Source: Chitinimonas sp. BJB300 (GTDB lineage Bacteria; Pseudomonadota; Gammaproteobacteria; Burkholderiales; Chitinimonadaceae). From it: a stretch of 39,926 nucleotides of DNA. The notes below the pieces were generated by a model that saw nothing but the letters and a program-made list of their open reading frames with translations, ran no database searches and was not told the DNA's origin. The DNA lies in contig NZ_PDZH01000033.1 of NCBI RefSeq assembly GCF_002735695.1, positions 1 through 39,926 of the forward strand, written 5' to 3'. The position numbers and the translations under genes were made by a program. Of this stretch, positions 7,321 to 16,578 are shown in pieces. Position 1 is the stretch's first letter, and every line of letters starts with the position of its first letter.

Positions 7321-10300
7321 CGCGATGGTCTCCTTCAACGATGCCGTATTCGGTTTCAGCCTTAGGTGGAATCAATTCCTCCGGCGGCGTTTTGAGTGTA
7401 CGGTCGGTAATCAGTTTGAAGAACAGCGGTACGAAGAAGATGGCCAGGAAGGTCGCTGCCAACATACCGCCCACCACACCGGTGCCTACCGATGTCCGAG
7501 CACCCGCGCCCGCACCGTGGCTGATCGCCAGGGGCAGCACGCCTAGGATGAACGCCATCGAGGTCATGATGATGGGACGGAAGCGCAGGCGGGCGGCTTC
7601 GATGGCGGCTGCGGCCACCGGGTAGCCTTCGTGGTGCTTCATCACCGCGAATTCCACGATCAGAATGGCGTTCTTGGCGGCAAGGCCGAGCAAGGTCACA
7701 AGACCAATCTGGAAATACACGTCGTTATTGAAGCCACGCAGGTACACCGCCGCCAACGCACCGAAGATACCGAAAGGCATGGCCAGCAGTACTGAGAACG
7801 GCAACGACCACTTTTCGTACTGGGCAGCCAAGATCAGGAACACCATCACCGCAGCCAGCACGAGGGCAATCGCGGCGGCGCTGCTGACTTTCTTTTCCTG
7901 GAACGCGGAACCGGTCCATTCAAAGTCCACGTCCGAAGGCAGGGTCTTGGCCAGGTTTTCGAAAGCGGTAATCGCTTGGCCCGAAGAATAACCAGGGCCG
8001 GCATTACCCAACAGCTTCACAGCCGGCAGGTTGTTGTAGCGATTCACCGTGTCCGGGCCCGAGCTGTATTCCACCTTGGCGAAAGCCGACAACGGCACCA
8101 TCTTGCCGGTATTGCTCTTCACGAACAGACGGCCGATGTCTTCAGGACGCTTGCGGTACTGGCTGTCGGCGCTCATCAGCACCTGCCATGCACGACCATA
8201 CTTATTGAAGTCGTTCACATAGTAGGTACCCAGTGTACCGGCAAGGGTATTAAACGCGTCGTTCAGCGGAATCCCCAATGACTTGGCGCGGTCACGGTCC
8301 ACGTCCACATACAACTGCGGTGCGTTGGGCTTCCACAAGGTTTGCAAGCCACCACCGCCGGCCAGCACGGGGTCGGCATGTGATGCGCCCAGTAACGGGC
8401 CCATGACCTGCGCCAGCTTGCGTGTACCGCCCTCACCACGGTTCTGCAGATAGACCTCGAAGCCGCCGGTATTGCCCAGGCCGAAGATGGCTGGCGGGTT
8501 GAATGCCAGTACCAGGGCTTCCTTGATCGTCCCCGTCTTCATGAACAACTCACCCACCAGCTGCTGAGTGCTCACGTTACGTTCGTCCCAATGCTTCTGG
8601 GTGACGAAGATGGTGGCTGCGTTGTTCTTGAAACCCCCGCCGATGAAGTCCATGCCGCTGAACGCCATGACGTGTTCGTTGGCGGGGTTGGACTGAATCT
8701 GCTTGATGACTTCCGCTACGACCTTGTCGGTACGTTCCAGCGATGCGCCATCAGGCAGGAACACCGCGCCGATGTAGTAACCCTGGTCTTCGTCCGGCAC
8801 CAATGAGCCCGGTGTGATCTTGAACAGACCTGCCGTCACCGCCAGCATGCCGACAAACAGCAAGACACCGAGGATGGAGCGCTTCATGAAGAAGGTTACG
8901 CCCTTGATGTAATGGCCGGTAATGCGATGGAACCAGTCGTTGAACCACAGGAAGAACTTGGCGGTCTGCTTGTGCTCGCGCTTGAGCATCAGCACACACA
9001 AGGCAGGCGTCATGGTCAGCGCCACAATGCCTGATAGCACGACAGCGATTGAGATGGTGACAGCAAACTGGCGATACAGCTCGCCGGTCAGGCCGCCCAG
9101 GAAGGCGATCGGCACGAACACGGCGCAGAGCACCAGCACAATGGCGACCACCGGCCCGGTGACTTCCTGCATGGCCCGGATGGCGGCCTCGCGAGCGGGC
9201 AGATGCTCCTCGTGCATGATACGTTCGACGTTTTCGAGCACCACGATGGCGTCATCCACCACGATACCAATGGCCAACACCATGCCGAACAGCGTGAGGG
9301 TGTTGATGGAATAGCCCAGCATGTGCAGGCCGGCAAACGTACCAATCAGCGACACGGGTACGGCCAGGGTCGGGATCAAAGTCGCGCGCCAGTTCTGCAA
9401 GAACAGGTAGACGACGAGGAACACCAGGATCATCGCCTCGCCTAGCGTCTTCACCACTTCCTTGATGGAGACTTCCACAAATCGAGTGGTGTCATAAGGA
9501 ATGGCGTAGGTCATACCTTTCGGGAAGCGCTCGGCCAGTTTGGCAACCGTTGCTTTTACCTCCTTACCCACATCCAGTGCATTGGCGCCCGGTTGCAGGA
9601 AGACCCCCATCAGCACGGCAGGCCTGCCGTTGTAGGTACCGTTGAAGTCGTTGTCCTTCGCCCCGAGTTCCACCCGCGCAATGTCTTTCAGGCGCAGCTG
9701 GCTGCCTTTTGAGTCGGAACGAACGATGATGTTCTCAAACTCGGCTTCGGAATTCAGGCGACCTTTCGCGGTAATGGTGTAGACCATTTCCTGGCCGCCG
9801 CCCGTGGGCGACTGCCCGATCTTACCGGCAGCGAACTGGGCGTTCTGCTCGGCCAGTGCTGCAGCGACTTCAGGTACCGTTACCTTCAGCTGACTCATGC
9901 GATCCGGCTTGAGCCAGATGCGCATGGCGTAGTCTTTGGCACCGAAGATCTGGACGCTGGTCGTACCGGGAATCTTCTTGATCGAATCCAGTACGTTGAG
10001 CGTGATGTAGTTCGAGGTGTAAAGGTCGGTAAACTTGCTTTCAGGTGAATAGAACGCCAGTACCTGCAAGAAGGCCGACGAACCTTTTTCCACCGAAACA
10101 CCTTGTCGTCGCACCTCTTCCGGCAAGCGTGCATCGGCTTGCTTGACGCGGTTGTTGACGTTCACCGCGGCTTGGTCGGCATCGGTGCCGATTTCGAAGG
10201 TGACAGCGATTTCCACTGCGCCGTTCGAGGTCGAGGTGGACGACATATACATCATGCCTTCCACACCGGTAACGGCATTTTCAATCGGGGCAGCCACTGT

Positions 10301-10480
10301 TTCGGCAATGGTTTCGGCCGATGCACCCGGGTAGAAGGCGCGGATGGTCACCACCGGTGGCGAAATCTCGGGGTACTGCGCAATAGGCAGGGCGCGCATC
10401 GCCGCCAGACCCGCGATCACGATGAAGATCGAGATCACGAAGGCGAAGATGGGCCTGTCGATAAAGAAGCGTGAAAACAT
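7310..10480 (-). CDS. RND multidrug efflux transporter, HAE1 (AcrB/MexB) family
   Basis: Proton-driven inner-membrane antiporter that exports hydrophobic and amphiphilic drugs through the outer-membrane partner. 1056 aa, full length for the family. The start MFSRFFIDRPIFAFVISI is the typical first transmembrane helix. The adjacent Asp-Asp proton relay in helix 4 is present (GIVVDDAIVVLENV, about residue 405), as is the helix-10 Lys (AAKNAILIVEF, about 940). Two large periplasmic loops and twelve predicted helices fit the family. A GGAG site precedes the ATG. It lies 18 bases after the membrane fusion gene and overlaps the outer-membrane gene, so the three form one operon. Substrates cannot be told from sequence. 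Confidence 0.97.
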   Translation of the reverse strand: MFSRFFIDRPIFAFVISIFIVIAGLAAMRALPIAQYPEISPPVVTIRAFYPGASAETIAETVAAPIENAVTGVEGMMYMSSTSTSNGAVEIAVTFEIGTDADQAAVNVNNRVKQADARLPEEVRRQGVSVEKGSSAFLQVLAFYSPESKFTDLYTSNYITLNVLDSIKKIPGTTSVQIFGAKDYAMRIWLKPDRMSQLKVTVPEVAAALAEQNAQFAAGKIGQSPTGGGQEMVYTITAKGRLNSEAEFENIIVRSDSKGSQLRLKDIARVELGAKDNDFNGTYNGRPAVLMGVFLQPGANALDVGKEVKATVAKLAERFPKGMTYAIPYDTTRFVEVSIKEVVKTLGEAMILVFLVVYLFLQNWRATLIPTLAVPVSLIGTFAGLHMLGYSINTLTLFGMVLAIGIVVDDAIVVLENVERIMHEEHLPAREAAIRAMQEVTGPVVAIVLVLCAVFVPIAFLGGLTGELYRQFAVTISIAVVLSGIVALTMTPALCVLMLKREHKQTAKFFLWFNDWFHRITGHYIKGVTFFMKRSILGVLLFVGMLAVTAGLFKITPGSLVPDEDQGYYIGAVFLPDGASLERTDKVVAEVIKQIQSNPANEHVMAFSGMDFIGGGFKNNAATIFVTQKHWDERNVSTQQLVGELFMKTGTIKEALVLAFNPPAIFGLGNTGGFEVYLQNRGEGGTRKLAQVMGPLLGASHADPVLAGGGGLQTLWKPNAPQLYVDVDRDRAKSLGIPLNDAFNTLAGTLGTYYVNDFNKYGRAWQVLMSADSQYRKRPEDIGRLFVKSNTGKMVPLSAFAKVEYSSGPDTVNRYNNLPAVKLLGNAGPGYSSGQAITAFENLAKTLPSDVDFEWTGSAFQEKKVSSAAAIALVLAAVMVFLILAAQYEKWSLPFSVLLAMPFGIFGALAAVYLRGFNNDVYFQIGLVTLLGLAAKNAILIVEFAVMKHHEGYPVAAAAIEAARLRFRPIIMTSMAFILGVLPLAISHGAGAGARTSVGTGVVGGMLAATFLAIFFVPLFFKLITDRTLKTPPEELIPPKAETEYGIVEGDHRDGK

Positions 10481-10498
10481 AGATGCGTTGCTCCGTAA

Positions 10499-11743
10499 TT
10501 ACTGCTTGGCAGCGGGCGCGGGTGCGCCGGCGGCTTGCTTGGCTGCGGCCTGGGCTGCTTCTTCAGCGGTCATCGGCACGACGGGCGCAAAGGGGTAGAA
10601 GATGCGGGCCATGCCATCCACAATCACCTTGTCGCCCGACTTGAGGCCTTGCTTGATCACCCAGCCATTGGGTTCCTTACCATCAAGACGTACCCACTCG
10701 CCCGGCACGACCGGTGTAGGTACGGCGGCAGGCTTGCCATCTTTGCCGGCACCCACGGTGTAGACGAACTTGCCGGAAGCGCCATCAAGCACAGCGCGTT
10801 GTGGTACGGCGATAGCGTTTGGTCGGCTGGCACCCGTTAATAACACGCGTACGAATTGGCCTGGGGTCAGGCTATTGTCGGCATTGGTGAACTCGGCACG
10901 GCTGGCGTATGCCCCGGTGGACTCATCGGCCTTGTAGTCGCTGAAGTCAAGCTTGCCTGTGTTCTTCAACCATTGGCCGTCGCTGGTTTTCAGCTTCACG
11001 CTGTAGCCTTTGGCCGGTAGTTTCAGCGTGCCCGCGGTTGCTTCGCTTTGGACATGGGCCCGGTCGGCTTCCGATAAAGCGAAGTTGACGTGGATCGGGT
11101 CGGTTTGCGCCATGGTGGCCAACAGGCTGTCGCCGCTGGCATTGGCCAGTGCACCTTCCACTTTGAGCGCGCGGCCGACGACGCCGCTGATGGGGGCACG
11201 GATGTCGGTGTAGCCAAGGTCGATATTGACGCTACGGGCTTGGGCTTGGGCGGCTTTCAAGGCTGCACGTGCAATGTCGAGGCCCGACGCAGCATTGTCG
11301 AATTCCTGTTGGCTGATGGCCTTGGCTTCTATAAGAGGCTTGAGGCGGGCGTGGTCCCGTTCGGCTTTCTTCAGCGTGGCATCTGCACTCGCCACATTGG
11401 CTTCAGCGGCAGCTGCTGCCGCCGCGAATGGGGCAGGGTCGATACGGAACAGGGTCTGACCGGCTTTGACTCGGGCACCTTCTTCATACAGGCGTTTGTC
11501 GACGATGCCGTTTACTCGTGCGCGAATCTCGACTTCGCGCGAACCGGCCGCTTGGCCGACATATTCAAAGTCGACAGGTACATCGCGCGCGGTGACAGAT
11601 TCATACGTCACCATCGGGGGGGGCATTCCACCGCCGCCATGCGGTTGACCTTTGCCACAGGCAGCGAGAAGAGCAACCAGAATGAGAGCGGGGGCCAGGC
11701 GCAAGGTGTGGGAACGGGGCTGGGTAGAGCGAGCTGCGGGCAT
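10499..11743 (-). CDS. RND efflux periplasmic adaptor (membrane fusion) lipoprotein, AcrA/MexA family
   Basis: Adaptor that bridges the RND pump and the outer-membrane channel; 414 aa. Lipoprotein signal with LLAAC (Cys29), Gly-rich linker, then the barrel-sandwich/lipoyl halves (VEIRARVNGIVDKRLYEEGARVKAGQ; IRAPISGVVGRALKVEGALA) flanking a helical hairpin rich in Ala (AAAAAEANVASADATLKKAE), and the beta-barrel domain (TDPIHVNFALSEADRAHV). The start at 11743 has GAGGA upstream; an in-frame extension up to 11947 overlaps the operator region and is rejected. First gene of the operon, transcribed away from the TetR regulator, which probably represses it. Confidence 0.94.
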   Translation of the reverse strand: MPAARSTQPRSHTLRLAPALILVALLAACGKGQPHGGGGMPPPMVTYESVTARDVPVDFEYVGQAAGSREVEIRARVNGIVDKRLYEEGARVKAGQTLFRIDPAPFAAAAAAAEANVASADATLKKAERDHARLKPLIEAKAISQQEFDNAASGLDIARAALKAAQAQARSVNIDLGYTDIRAPISGVVGRALKVEGALANASGDSLLATMAQTDPIHVNFALSEADRAHVQSEATAGTLKLPAKGYSVKLKTSDGQWLKNTGKLDFSDYKADESTGAYASRAEFTNADNSLTPGQFVRVLLTGASRPNAIAVPQRAVLDGASGKFVYTVGAGKDGKPAAVPTPVVPGEWVRLDGKEPNGWVIKQGLKSGDKVIVDGMARIFYPFAPVVPMTAEEAAQAAAKQAAGAPAPAAKQ

Positions 11744-11939
11744 ATTGTTTGGTCCTCGCGATTCAAGAAATGGGCAGTCAAGCTGACAAAGCGACCGAAA
11801 CGGGCTACGTCCAAATGGCCAGCATAGACCAGCAAGGCCTTGTAATTTTTGTTGGCAGGCCATGGAGAAACGTGGTTTTTTGGTCAGGGGAACAGGATTC
11901 GGTTTTTGCTCAGAATGGACCTCGGGGCTGATTTTAGAT

Positions 11940-11953
11940 ACATACACGTATGT
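11940..11953. promoter_or_regulatory. candidate operator of the efflux repressor
   Basis: Palindrome ACATAC-AC-GTATGT in the 275-bp divergent region between the adaptor gene and the tetR gene, extended by flanking TAC/TGTA halves. It resembles the TACATAC/GTATGTA arms of the E. coli AcrR operator. Location and form suggest autoregulation and repression of the pump; binding is inferred. Confidence 0.6.
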
Positions 11954-12018
11954 TTGTAAACACTGCTGACGCTGGGGTTATTAAGACGCGCGCCAGGGCA
12001 GGAATATAAAATCGCAAA

Positions 12019-12666
12019 ATGGCTAGAAAAACGAAAGAACAGGCGGCGGAAACCCGCGAACAGCTGCTGGATGCGGCAGAACGCGTTTTCCACGACAAAG
12101 GGGTGAGCCGCGCCACCCTGGACGATATCGCACGCGACGCAGGTATGACGCGTGGGGCGATCTATTGGCATTTCAAAAACAAGACCGCTATCTTCAGCGC
12201 CATGTGCGAACGGGCGACGTTGCCGATGCAAGCCATGCTTGATGCCCAGCTGGCCGACCCGACTGACGACCCCTTGGGGCAGATGACGCGTGATGGCGCG
12301 CGTATTCTGAGCCGGGTGGCGAACGACCCCAGTACGATGCGCGTGTTTGAAATCCTGTTGTTCAAGACAGAATTGAGCGAAGTGGTGGCGGAGGTCATGG
12401 CTGAAGAGGCCGAACGGGCTGCCGCTTGCCGGCAGCAATTGGCTGCCATTTTGCGAGCGGCTCAGTTGAAGGGGCAGATTCCTGCGCATGTGGACTGCTA
12501 CCTGGCTGCATTTGCCCTGAATGGATTTCTGGTGGGCTGTATCCGCGAATGGTTGGAGTTGCGTGAGTTCGACCTTGCTGAACGGGCGGAGTGGTTGATG
12601 CGGACGTTCTATGCGGGTTTGCAGCATGCGCCTGTCGATAAGAAAGGGCCATTGGAACTTGTCTAA
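12019..12666 (+). CDS. TetR/AcrR family transcriptional repressor of the efflux operon
   Basis: 215-aa one-domain-plus-ligand-pocket repressor. The N-terminal helix-turn-helix is clear (residues about 10-60: TREQLLDAAERVFHDKGVSRATLDDIARDAGMTRGAIYWHF), very close to AcrR/TtgR/MexR-type regulators of RND pumps; the C-terminal half would be the drug-binding and dimer domain. It is divergent from the pump operon, with a palindrome between. The last residues and the stop codon (LELV-stop) fall inside a copy of the 142-bp MITE-like repeat, so the natural C-terminus has probably been replaced or shortened by a few residues. Homologues usually continue about this length, so function is likely kept. 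Confidence 0.92.
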   Translation: MARKTKEQAAETREQLLDAAERVFHDKGVSRATLDDIARDAGMTRGAIYWHFKNKTAIFSAMCERATLPMQAMLDAQLADPTDDPLGQMTRDGARILSRVANDPSTMRVFEILLFKTELSEVVAEVMAEEAERAAACRQQLAAILRAAQLKGQIPAHVDCYLAAFALNGFLVGCIREWLELREFDLAERAEWLMRTFYAGLQHAPVDKKGPLELV

Positions 12667-12795
12667 AGTCTCGCGAGCTAAGGCAAGATAAGGCGAAAAC
12701 AGCCGAGGAAGCGGAGTTTACAAGTGGTAAATGAGCATTCCAAGGGTGTTTTCAACGCCATATTGCCGACGCGCAGCAGACTTTAGACAGGTTCT
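12654..12795. repeat. MITE-like dispersed repeat, copy B (142 bp, inverted relative to copy A)
   Basis: Reverse-complement copy of the element at 4206-4347, same length, with ends GGAACTTGTCTAAA and TTTAGACAGGTTCT. Its first bases provide the stop codon TAA of the tetR gene. The remainder of the tetR to ypfJ gap (12796-12998) shows no gene; it must hold the ypfJ promoter. Confidence 0.85.
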
Positions 12796-12998
12796 TAGTC
12801 TGTACCGACATACGCAGGGGCCACGCCTGTCGCTTCGTTTTAACTTTTTGTATTGATCAACAAGTGGCTGCTACCTTGCGGCGTGTCCTTCATCGGAGGG
12901 CATGTGCTTGCTTGCGACGCGCGCAGTACACTGGAATACTGCGTTATGTAATCAAGCGTGCCTGTGATGGATACCAAATCGGGCCGGAGGAGTAGACC

Positions 12999-13868
12999 AT
13001 GCGTTTGGACGACCAGCGTGAAAGTGACAATGTAGATGACCAGCGCGGGCAGTCCGGCGGCGGTGGTGGTTTTGGAATGGGACGGCTTGGTATTGTCGGG
13101 CTGATTATTGCGGGTGGCTTGAGCTATTTCACGGGAATGGATTTTTCGACGGCTGTGCGCCTGGTCGAAGGGGGGCAGGGCGTGGTCCAACAGGTTAGGC
13201 CGCAGCAACCCACTACCACCCCAAATGCGCGCGACCCGGAAAAGGTTTTTGCCAGCAAGGTGCTGGCCAGCACCGAAGATGTATGGAGTGCTTACTTTCA
13301 GCGCGCGGGCCAGCGCTACCAGCCGCCGAGGCTTGTGTTGTTCCGAGGTGGCGTCAATACCGCGTGTGGTTATTCGCAAAGCGCCATCGGGCCGTTTTAT
13401 TGCCCCGGCGATTCCCGCTTGTTTATTGATCTGGATTTCTTGACCGCGCTGCAAAATAAGCTGGGTGCGCAAGGGGATTTCGCCCGCGCCTATGTTATCG
13501 CCCATGAAGTGGGCCACCATGTCCAAAATCTGCTGGGGACCAGTACCAAGGTGCACAGTGCACAGCAAAGCGCCAGCAAGGCTGCTGCCAATGCACTTAG
13601 CGTGAAGTTGGAATTACAGGCTGATTGCTATGCCGGGGCGTGGGGCCATGCTGCCGCCAAGGCCGGTTTGCTGGAAACCGGTGATCTTGATGAAGCCATC
13701 AAAGCGGCGAGCGCTGTGGGAGACGACAGCCTGATGCACAGCGCCAACCAGCAGGTTGTGCCCGATGCTTTCACCCATGGCAGTTCCGAGCAGCGCATGC
13801 ACTGGTTTAAAGTTGGCATGGACAGCGGCAACCCGAGCCAATGCAATACGTTCGGCAAAGATAGCTAG
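12999..13868 (+). CDS. ypfJ: YpfJ-type neutral zinc metallopeptidase
   Basis: 289-aa protein of the putative neutral zinc metallopeptidase family (YpfJ, KPN_02809). Short charged N-terminus with a Gly-rich linker, one transmembrane segment (residues about 30-48, IVGLIIAGGLSYF), then the peptidase domain with the zinc motif HEVGHH (His169, Glu170, His173) and a downstream LELQADCYAG that supplies the third ligand region. The C-terminal SSEQRMHWFKVGMDSGNPSQCNTF is the family signature. GGAGGAG precedes the ATG. Substrate is unknown; the anchored catalytic domain should face the periplasm. Confidence 0.93.
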   Translation: MRLDDQRESDNVDDQRGQSGGGGGFGMGRLGIVGLIIAGGLSYFTGMDFSTAVRLVEGGQGVVQQVRPQQPTTTPNARDPEKVFASKVLASTEDVWSAYFQRAGQRYQPPRLVLFRGGVNTACGYSQSAIGPFYCPGDSRLFIDLDFLTALQNKLGAQGDFARAYVIAHEVGHHVQNLLGTSTKVHSAQQSASKAAANALSVKLELQADCYAGAWGHAAAKAGLLETGDLDEAIKAASAVGDDSLMHSANQQVVPDAFTHGSSEQRMHWFKVGMDSGNPSQCNTFGKDS

Positions 13869-13914
13869 ATTCGGCTGCTGTGCGCTTGCTGCGGTGGGTT
13901 GATGGCGTGTTGGC

Positions 13915-14859
13915 CTATAGCAGGTTGCGTGGCGCACCTGCCGCCCAGGCTTCGATGTTGCCAATGAGTTGCGTTGCCAGTTGGCTCATCGCTTCAAAGC
14001 TGGCCCAGCCCACATGCGGTGTGACGATCAGGTTGGCGAGGCCGGCTTCCAGCAATGGGTTACCCTGACGTGGCGGTTCTTCGTGCAATACGTCGATTCC
14101 AGCCCCGCCCAAGGTACCGGCACGCAGTGCAGCCAATAGCGCCACTTCATCGACGATGCCGCCACGCGCGGTGTTGATCAGCACTGCGTCGCGTTTCATC
14201 CAACCGAACTCGGTGGTACTGAGGAGATTGCGGGTGGTGGTTGTCAGCGGGCAGTGCAGGCTGATGACATCAGCCTGTGCCAGCCCGGCCTGGAAATCCA
14301 CGTAACCAGTACGCACCGCGCTGGCCCCCTTGTGTTCCGCAAACAGCACCTGCATGCCAAAGGCGCGTGCCAACTTGGCCGTGCCCTGGCCCAACGAGCC
14401 CGCACCGACAATCAATAAGGTGCGGCCGTTAAGGTCACGCACGGGTGCGCCAAAATGGCAGAAGTTGGGTGACTGCTGCCATTTCCCGTCCACCATGTCG
14501 CGCTTGTACGCGGGCAAGTTGCGCAGCAGCGCCAACATCAACATCAGTGCGTGTTCTGGCACTGTGGCGTCGGCATAGCCGCGAATATTACAGACAGCGA
14601 TGCCTCGCGCCTTGGCGGCGGCAAGGTCGATATGGTTGATGCCTGTTGCGGCAACGGCGATGAGTTTCAGACGGGGCAGGGCGGCGATGGTGTTGGCATC
14701 GAGCATGACTTTGTTGCTGACTATCACATCCGCATCAATGCACCGTGCCGTTATTTCCGCGGGTGACGTGGTATCGAACTCAGCCCAGTGATGCGGTAGT
14801 GGGAGGGGTGGTACTGCAACTGGCAGGCTGGCGCGGTCTACAAAGACAATATTTAGCAT
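13915..14859 (-). CDS. D-2-hydroxyacid dehydrogenase (NAD-dependent, glycerate/hydroxypyruvate type)
   Basis: 314-aa cytosolic oxidoreductase reducing 2-keto acids or oxidising D-2-hydroxy acids such as glycerate/hydroxypyruvate. It shows the split substrate domain (NKVMLDANTIAALPRLKLIAV), the central Rossmann dinucleotide motif VGAGSLGQG, and the catalytic triad: Arg in NTARGGIVDE, Glu in HEEPP, His in TPHVGW. The GINHIDLAAAKARGI and YADATVPEHALMLMLALLRN blocks are closest to the glycerate dehydrogenase (HprA) branch, but the exact substrate cannot be fixed. It is a single gene, divergent from the solute-binding protein gene. Confidence 0.9.
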   Translation of the reverse strand: MLNIVFVDRASLPVAVPPLPLPHHWAEFDTTSPAEITARCIDADVIVSNKVMLDANTIAALPRLKLIAVAATGINHIDLAAAKARGIAVCNIRGYADATVPEHALMLMLALLRNLPAYKRDMVDGKWQQSPNFCHFGAPVRDLNGRTLLIVGAGSLGQGTAKLARAFGMQVLFAEHKGASAVRTGYVDFQAGLAQADVISLHCPLTTTTRNLLSTTEFGWMKRDAVLINTARGGIVDEVALLAALRAGTLGGAGIDVLHEEPPRQGNPLLEAGLANLIVTPHVGWASFEAMSQLATQLIGNIEAWAAGAPRNLL

Positions 14860-14897
14860 CTACTATTTACCTGTACAAAATCACAGAGGAGCCACAA

Positions 14898-15647
14898 TTG
14901 GATACTTGGCTAAGCAGATTGGTGCTATGTCTGCCGTTATTTATTTTGCAGATGGCACATGCAGAAATCAAAACAGCGGCACAAACTGATTCCGAACCCA
15001 AGTACATCAAGGAAGGTAACGCAGCAGTCGGCATATGTGTCGACATCATGCGTGCTGTTGAAAAAATCGACCCAAGTTTAAAGTTTGTCGGCGACCAGCA
15101 GTGGCAGCCCTTGGCACGTATTGAGGCAAACGTTGAAAGCGGTGAACTGGATGCGGGTTGTGGTTTGCAGAAGAATAAAGCGCGAGAAGCCAAATTCCAG
15201 TTCCCTGCAACCGCGCTATTCCCGGTGAAATGGATGCTCGCCGTCAGGGTGGATGATGACATCAAGATAAGCAGTTGGGACGATGTAAAGAAACTGGGGC
15301 CGGAAGGTGTGGTGCTGGTGAACTTTGGTAGCGGTGCGTTAAAGACACTTGAGGCAGTCGGTGGGTTGGTGATTGATTCTGGTGGTAGGTCGAACCCTGA
15401 CAATCTGATCAAACTGGAAGCCAAACGTGGCCGTTTTTACTATTACCGGAGCCCGGGTTTTGTTGGCGAACTTAAGGCTTTTCCAGGCAAGTTCAAGATA
15501 TTGCCGACGGTGATGGATTCCGCTGATTTCCACATGATGTTTGGTAAGCACGTGCCTGCCGCGACGGTAGAAAAATTCAACAAAGCGTTGATGGAGCTGG
15601 AGAAAAAAGGCGAGTTGGAAAAGATGGTGAAAAAGTGGGACAGCTGA
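14898..15647 (+). CDS. periplasmic solute-binding protein, amino-acid type (SBP_bac_3)
   Basis: 249-aa exported protein of the bacterial family 3 solute-binding fold, which captures amino acids or similar small molecules. A TTG start at 14898 is chosen: AGAGGAG lies just upstream and the product then begins with a good signal peptide (LSRLVLCLPLFILQMAHA, cleavage before EIK). The two-lobe fold is suggested by IKEGNAAVGICVDIMRAVEK in lobe 1, the LDAGCGLQKNKAREAKFQFP binding region, and the returning C-terminal helices rich in Lys/Glu. No transport permease or ATPase gene is adjacent, so it is either an orphan component or a sensor-type binding protein. The frame extends further 5' into the promoter region but without a plausible start. 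Confidence 0.82.
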   Translation: MDTWLSRLVLCLPLFILQMAHAEIKTAAQTDSEPKYIKEGNAAVGICVDIMRAVEKIDPSLKFVGDQQWQPLARIEANVESGELDAGCGLQKNKAREAKFQFPATALFPVKWMLAVRVDDDIKISSWDDVKKLGPEGVVLVNFGSGALKTLEAVGGLVIDSGGRSNPDNLIKLEAKRGRFYYYRSPGFVGELKAFPGKFKILPTVMDSADFHMMFGKHVPAATVEKFNKALMELEKKGELEKMVKKWDS

Positions 15648-15711
15648 TCAGGGAGGATGCCCCCATCCCGCAGTGCGTGCCGGTTGGGGGCGGTCGCTCG
15701 CTAAACAGTCA

Positions 15712-16488
15712 TTATTCAATCAGTGCGCGATAAGCATGCCAGGTGGCATGGCCCACCAGTGGCACCGTAATGGCTACACCCACCCCCCAGAGTACAAATC
15801 CGAGCAAGACGAGCGCGACGATAATCGCTCCCCAGGTCAGCATGCATACCGGGTTTGCCAAGCAGACCCTGACGCTGGCAAACATTGCGGTCAGTGTGTC
15901 GCTATCGCGATCCAGCATGACGGGGATGGACACCACCGACAGCGCAAAAGTCAGCAGTGCGAAGAAAGCGCCGGAGCCAATCCAGACGATCATAAAGGTC
16001 AGGTTTTCCGGCTCGACCAGAAAAGAGGGCGAAAGTATTAGCTTTAGGTCAGGTATGTCCTCGGTGAAGAACAAAGCAAACACCACGACAGAAACCCGCA
16101 TCCAGCCCGCCACGATCAGGGCGAGGATGATGGCGAAGAGGCTGATGCCGGCTTTATTGATGCGCAGCGCTGTGAGGGTGGGCAGCAGCCTCACCTTGGC
16201 GACGGTTTCGTGCCGGCGACTGATTTCATACAGGCCCAGGCAAATGAATGGGCCAGCCAGCAAGAAGGCTGTGACGAGCGTCATGGTGTGTTCGGGTGCA
16301 TAGCCGAACAAGGCGCGGATGCCCCAACCCATAGCGGCAAAGGCGGCGCCATAGAACAACAAACCGGTGGGCGTGGCGCGAATGTCACCCAACGCCAGCT
16401 TGATCCACTTGAAAGGGGTGTGCCAGGGCAGGTCGCGTACCCGAGGGTTGAGCGGAGGGGGAATGTTTTCGTCGACGACTGCCGCCAT
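15712..16488 (-). CDS. DUF2189 family integral membrane protein
   Basis: 258-aa polytopic membrane protein. N-terminal soluble part (PRVRDLPWHTPFKWIKLALGD) followed by about six hydrophobic segments (GLLFYGAAFAAMGWGIRALF; MTLVTAFLLAGPFICLGLYEISRR; LFAIILALIVAGWMRVSVVVFALF; LTFMIVWIGSGAFFALLTFALSVVSIPV; VCMLTWGAIIVALVLLGFVLWGVGVAITVPLVGHATWHAYR). This layout and the GLYEISRR motif fit DUF2189, whose function is unknown. GGAGACA lies ahead of the ATG. It stands between the binding-protein gene (convergent) and the FKBP gene. Confidence 0.85.
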   Translation of the reverse strand: MAAVVDENIPPPLNPRVRDLPWHTPFKWIKLALGDIRATPTGLLFYGAAFAAMGWGIRALFGYAPEHTMTLVTAFLLAGPFICLGLYEISRRHETVAKVRLLPTLTALRINKAGISLFAIILALIVAGWMRVSVVVFALFFTEDIPDLKLILSPSFLVEPENLTFMIVWIGSGAFFALLTFALSVVSIPVMLDRDSDTLTAMFASVRVCLANPVCMLTWGAIIVALVLLGFVLWGVGVAITVPLVGHATWHAYRALIE

Positions 16489-16550
16489 AGGGTGTCTCCT
16501 TGTTATTTTTTGGGCGGTGCGGAAACCCGCAGTATCGGGTAGTAAACAAA

Positions 16551-16570
16551 TGGCGGCCAGTAGGCCGCCA
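16551..16570 (-). terminator. likely terminator of the FKBP gene
   Basis: Perfect 8-bp stem TGGCGGCC/GGCCGCCA with a 4-nt loop, 9 bases after the FKBP stop on the minus strand, followed by TTTGTTTA. The weak T-run lowers certainty. Confidence 0.6.
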
Positions 16571-16578
16571 GTGGCGTT

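Noticed and set aside
11090..11827. 245-aa plus-strand frame opposite the membrane fusion gene
   Set aside because: Antisense to a clear AcrA-type coding sequence, no family resemblance.
11884..12627. 247-aa minus-strand frame opposite the tetR gene
   Set aside because: Shadow of the well-supported TetR coding sequence; it would also cover the operator region.
12840..13568. 242-aa minus-strand frame over ypfJ
   Set aside because: Antisense to the metallopeptidase gene; no ribosome site or recognisable domain.
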